DNA from: CAVTUU01 sp045804965
GTDB taxonomy: Bacteria > Chloroflexota > Chloroflexia > Thermomicrobiales > UBA6265
Assembly (NCBI GenBank): GCA_045804965.1
Contig: JBJMMD010000045.1
Span: forward strand, 1 to 33,718
Direction of reading: 5' to 3'
DNA: 33,718 nucleotides
Under the pieces are notes generated by a model. The model had not been told where the DNA came from. It ran no database searches and saw nothing but the letters and a program-made list of their open reading frames with translations. Positions 30,744 through 33,718 of this stretch are shown piece after piece. A program made the position numbers and the translations under genes. Numbering within the stretch: the first letter of the stretch is position 1; each line of letters opens with the position of its first letter.

Positions 30744-31823
30744 GTGGAACCGTCGAACGTGTCTGTATTCAATCTTGTTAAGACGTTATGTGAACTCCCG
30801 GGTCCGGTCGGGATCGAGGACGCGGTCTAGGATTGGATTGCGGACCGCTGGGCGACCTTTGGCCAGGAGGTGCAACGGACTCGAGTCAACAACGTGTTGG
30901 CGAAGGTCGGCGGCTCCAGCAAACGGCTCCTGCTCATGGCTCACGCCGATGAAATTTGCTACATGGTGAAGTCGATCACCGACGATGGATTCCTCCACAT
31001 CTGGCCCTCTTACGGCGACACCCGCGGCTATCCACCTAGGTGGATCATGCCGTTGAATCAGCCCGCACTGATTGTCACGTCGCAGGGTAGTGTCGAAGGC
31101 ATGATCGCGACGGCGAGCGGGCACGTCGTCGGCGGGCGGGGCAAAGCGGATGCGAAGTTCGAGTGGAACGATTGGTTCGTCGACATCGGCGCCAGAATGA
31201 AAGCAGAGGTCGAGGCGAAAGGTATTCATCCTGGCTGCCGCGTGATTTGGAATCCGCCGGTGCGCCGGCTCGGCGAAAGTCACATCGTGGGCAAGGCAAT
31301 GGACGACCGCGCCGCGCTGGCGATCGCGACCCTTGCCGGAGAAGCGCTCGCTGGTCGTGACGATCTCGCCTACGAAGTCTGGCTCGCGTCGACGGTGCAA
31401 GAAGAAAACGGTCTCATCGGAGCATCGAGCATGATCGACAGTCTCGACGTCGATATCTGCATCAATCTCGACGTTGGACTGACCGGCGACATTCCCGGAC
31501 CTGACAGCCGCGACTTTCCCTGCAGGCTTGGCGCCGGTCCGACCGTCGTTTACCAGGACGCGAGTTGTCACTACTCCTGGATGTTGAGCAACGCCTTGGT
31601 CGAGCTCGCAAATTCTCGGGGTATCACGATCCAACAAGCCGTCTACCAGAACTACGGCAGCGACGGTGCCGCCCTCATGCGGCGCGGCGCCCAAGTCGCC
31701 CTCCTCACCTACCCCACGCGCTACACCCATTCGCCCATCGAGACAGTCGATGAGAACGATCTGCGGGCATGTGTGGATTTGGTGGTCGCGTTTGTGACAG
31801 AGAGGAATGACACAGACGCCTGA
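30744..31823 (+). pseudogene. M42-family aminopeptidase interrupted by an in-frame amber codon
   Basis: A GTG at 30744 with GAGGAG 6 nt upstream opens a frame reading (V)EPSNVSVFNLVKTLCELPGP, then VGIEDAV, then TAG (30828-30830), then continues in frame with DWIADRWATFGQEVQ. The rest is a full M42 metallopeptidase: HADEICYMV, KAMDDRAALA, VQEENGLIGA, DVGLTGDIPG and HSPIETVDENDL, so all expected metal and catalytic residues remain. With the TAG read through it is about 359 residues, the normal length. A GTG at 30870 could restart translation but has AGGAG directly abutting it. The lesion looks recent, or it is a sequencing error; CAG to TAG is one change. Confidence 0.8.
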
Positions 31824-31969
31824 CTGGCAGAGGGACCGAACCGGGACTTAGCAGGCTGTTCTTGCGGTAATCCGCCACAACCTGGCGATCTCAACGACTT
31901 GTATCAGGTCCTGGATTGGGCACAGAATTAGCTGAAATAGGTGCTCTATTTAGGAAGCGGCTTGGATTC

Positions 31970-31993
31970 AAGATATTGATGGTAAAATATCTT
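31970..31993. promoter_or_regulatory. AT-rich dyad upstream of the nuclease-like gene
   Basis: AAGATATT (31970-31977) and AATATCTT (31986-31993) form a perfect 8-bp inverted repeat around an 8-nt centre, about 38 nt before the ATG. The region is far more AT-rich than the rest of the window and includes TAAAAT (31983-31988), a possible -10. A further GATATTG occurs at about 32001. It is a candidate operator/promoter. Confidence 0.4.
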
Positions 31994-32030
31994 CGCCCAC
32001 GATATTGTCCGGCAGAAGGGAGTGGAACAG

Positions 32031-32990
32031 ATGGCACGGCCTACCTCCGTTCTCACGCTCGCCATTCTCTTAACTTCGTTGTTGCTTCCGCTGGCCGCCT
32101 CGGCGGCAGATCCTCTCCCGGGGCTGCCCGATGGCACGGAGCAAGCACGCATTTCCGACTATATCGATGGGGACAAGATCAAGGTCAAGCTGGGTGGCGA
32201 TGAGTTCACTGTGAACTTCATCGGTGCCGATGCCCCCGAACCTGGCGAATGCTATGCCAATGAGGCGACGCGCTACGTCAAGAAGACCCTCAAGAAGAAT
32301 CAGGTCGTGTATCTGGAGAAGGACAGTAAAGACAAGGACAGCAAGGATCGCTTGCTGCGCTATCTGTGGACCGCAGAAAGCTCTGGCAAGAAGGCCTACT
32401 TGGTCAACCAGCGCTTCATTAAGGCTGGAATGGCGTCGTTTGTCTCAAAGGATGATAACACGCGATACGACCCACGCCTGAAGAAGGCGCAAGCCGATGC
32501 AAAGGCCAAGAAGGCCGGCCTCTGGGGTGCCTGCAGTGGGCCACACCAGGAAGTCACTCCCGTCCCGAAGGTCGGTTCTGGCGATAATCCGGCACCGCTT
32601 GGCATGCCGCTCGAAGCAGATGGGCGCCGCATCACCCTCAACAGTGCCTATTTCACGGAGTCCTACGGTTTCTTCACCCCGCAGCAGAACTACGTCTTTC
32701 TCGTGATCGACGTCTCCATGGAGAACATCAGCGACTCCGGGAAGAGCCATAGCTACAACGAACTCTGCTTCGCAGGGAAGGACCTCGATCATGACTCCGA
32801 CATCGACGACTCGGCCTTGAACCCGAGTGACCGTCCGCTCGGCGCGGGTGACATGCTGCCAGGCGATGTCGTAAATGGCGAGGTCGTGCTCGAAGTGCAC
32901 CAAGACACGACCCACGTACGGGTCAAATACAGCACCGGCGATGCCTTCTGCTCCGGAGGGAAGAGCCTCTACTGGCTCGTCACGCGGTAG
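32031..32990 (+). CDS. Secreted thermonuclease-like (SNase) protein with C-terminal DUF4352-like domain
   Basis: The signal peptide is MARPTSVLTLAILLTSLLLP...ASAA. Residues about 38-168 are an SNase fold: DYIDGDKIKV, FIGADAPEPGECYANEA, LEKDSKDKDSKDRLLRYLW, FIKAGMASF and KKAGLWGAC. Compared with staphylococcal nuclease, D21, D40, E43 and R87 have counterparts (D48, D67, E70, R107), but the R35 position is Asn (VNFIGAD, N62). A second domain (about 185-319; YVFLVIDVSMENIS, LPGDVVNGEVVLEV) resembles DUF4352. ATG 32031 follows AAGGGAG at 8 nt. Extracellular. The substitution may reduce or change nuclease activity. Confidence 0.82.
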   Translation: MARPTSVLTLAILLTSLLLPLAASAADPLPGLPDGTEQARISDYIDGDKIKVKLGGDEFTVNFIGADAPEPGECYANEATRYVKKTLKKNQVVYLEKDSKDKDSKDRLLRYLWTAESSGKKAYLVNQRFIKAGMASFVSKDDNTRYDPRLKKAQADAKAKKAGLWGACSGPHQEVTPVPKVGSGDNPAPLGMPLEADGRRITLNSAYFTESYGFFTPQQNYVFLVIDVSMENISDSGKSHSYNELCFAGKDLDHDSDIDDSALNPSDRPLGAGDMLPGDVVNGEVVLEVHQDTTHVRVKYSTGDAFCSGGKSLYWLVTR

Positions 32991-33558
32991 AGTCTCCACA
33001 CCCGCGCTCGGGTTCTTGTGCCTGTCAACGAGCCAGAACTGGTTCATCAAACCTGCGCCCAATCGAAGCCCGGCTAGGTCTACGCGCTGCCCCGCGCCGG
33101 CTTCGGTTGGCCCATCGCCGAAATGGCCGGGAGCGCATAATCGGGTCAAGTTAGGGCCACAATGCTCCTGGACGGTGCGCCACAACCATTCACTTTAATT
33201 CAGAGGCAAGGGCACCTCGCCGAACACCCTAACGCCAACTGTTTGCGTCGCCGGCGTCGCAACGGCAGGCCGGTGACGCTGGCCGCTCATTTACTCATGC
33301 GGGATGTCGAGCGTACAGCGATATGCATCCGCTGTTCGTGGACCGAATATGTGGTGGACCGCGTATGGCAAATTTCAATCTTCGGCAGGTTGATATTCCC
33401 CGGAGGTCAACGGGATCCGATAGGCGGCCCCTGTTCGCTCATTGGATCGCGACGCTTAGCGCGACTCCGGGTAAACTGCGGCGCGGCGTCTAGGTATGGT
33501 CTAGAGCGGATTGGCTGGCAACGATCGCAACTTCGGCGGTGCGGTCGTGTTCAGTCCA
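32991..33558. other. Intergenic stretch, no supported gene
   Basis: About 570 nt separate the nuclease-like gene from the convergent edge gene. The long plus-strand frame at 33162-33623 is Arg/Cys-rich, overlaps the edge gene antisense and has no ribosome site. I see no RNA gene, and any terminators are unclear. Confidence 0.4.
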
Positions 33559-33718
33559 CTATCCCGCCGTCTGTGCGACCTGGCGCAGCTCGGCGATGCG
33601 CTCGTTATAGTCAAGTTTGGTAATCGCCCGCACATCGAAGCTCATCAGGTCCATGTAGGGCTGCAAGAAGGCCGTCAGCTCGGTAGCATCGTCATAGTCG
33701 ACCAGCAGGAACCCGGCC
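33559..33718 (-). CDS. C-terminus of a DUF3303-like protein (cut by window edge)
   Basis: The minus-strand frame is open from the window edge to TAG (33559-33561) and encodes AGFLLVDYDDATELTAFLQP, YMDLMSFDVRAITKLDYNER and IAELRQVAQTAG. The GFxLVxxDDAxxL...YMDLMxFxVRxI pattern is like the small DUF3303 family of about 90-100 residues, so about half the protein is present. The function of the family is unknown. It is convergent with the nuclease-like gene. Confidence 0.6.
   Translation of the reverse strand, partial: AGFLLVDYDDATELTAFLQPYMDLMSFDVRAITKLDYNERIAELRQVAQTAG

Noticed and set aside
30828..30830. TAG read as pyrrolysine in the M42 gene
   Set aside because: M42 enzymes do not use pyrrolysine, no pyl genes are in the window, and the position is a surface-type Gln in the family pattern. 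A mutation or sequencing error is simpler.
30870..31823. Calling the M42 gene as a normal CDS from GTG 30870
   Set aside because: The AGGAG directly abuts this GTG, leaving no spacer, and the clearly homologous N-terminal part upstream of the amber codon would be left unexplained.
33162..33623. 153-aa plus-strand open frame near the right edge
   Set aside because: Arg/Cys-rich with no motifs and antisense to the conserved DUF3303-like end, which reads as real protein.

Overview
The window looks like chromosomal DNA from a GC-rich, probably soil-dwelling bacterium. The gene families suggest Chloroflexota, perhaps a Thermomicrobia-like lineage, but this is inference and no rRNA or other marker is present. 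Indicators are three very large ATPase-LuxR regulators, an F420-type LLM oxidoreductase, secreted DUF11-like proteins, a standalone Clp N-domain protein and frequent GTG starts. I see no tRNA, rRNA, CRISPR array, transposase or phage gene.

Left part (1-7.8 kb): a cut-off minus-strand gene, a strong hairpin, a flippase-like membrane protein and a PHP phosphoesterase. Next comes a minus-strand block: standalone Clp N-domain protein, CxxS glutaredoxin and an arsenic cluster. The cluster reads arsR, (small doubtful ORF), arsM, aquaporin, metallophosphoesterase, cysteine-dioxygenase-like cupin. From arsM onward the genes overlap or nearly touch, so they are probably translationally coupled. arsR has a clear promoter that appears leaderless, and an operator-like motif is repeated between arsR and arsM. 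No Acr3/ArsB pump or ArsC is seen, so methylation plus a channel may be the arsenic route here.

Middle part (8-16 kb): an LLM oxidoreductase, a VOC protein, a six-cysteine secreted protein, a tandem pair of secreted DUF11-like proteins, a cupin, a small charged protein and the first ATPase-LuxR regulator, nearly all on the minus strand. A long palindrome lies between the last two.

Plus-strand catabolic block (16.5-21.6 kb): PaiB-like FMN-binding protein, then liuB-liuC-liuD-like genes (carboxyltransferase, enoyl-CoA hydratase, biotin carboxylase with biotin carrier), consistent with leucine/isovalerate or related methyl-branched acyl-CoA breakdown. Downstream is a single-chain fusion of a PglD/NeuD-like acetyltransferase and a PglC-like phosphoglycosyl transferase.

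Right part (23-33.7 kb): two copies of a small conserved protein, one lacking its N-terminus, flank a secreted NTF2/cupin-like protein and a tandem pair of ATPase-LuxR regulators. All three regulators share a leader layout, with a TATAGT-like hexamer 52-55 nt before the ATG. After these come an M42 aminopeptidase gene interrupted by an in-frame amber codon, a secreted nuclease-like protein that appears to lack the key active-site arginine, and a cut-off DUF3303-like gene at the right edge.
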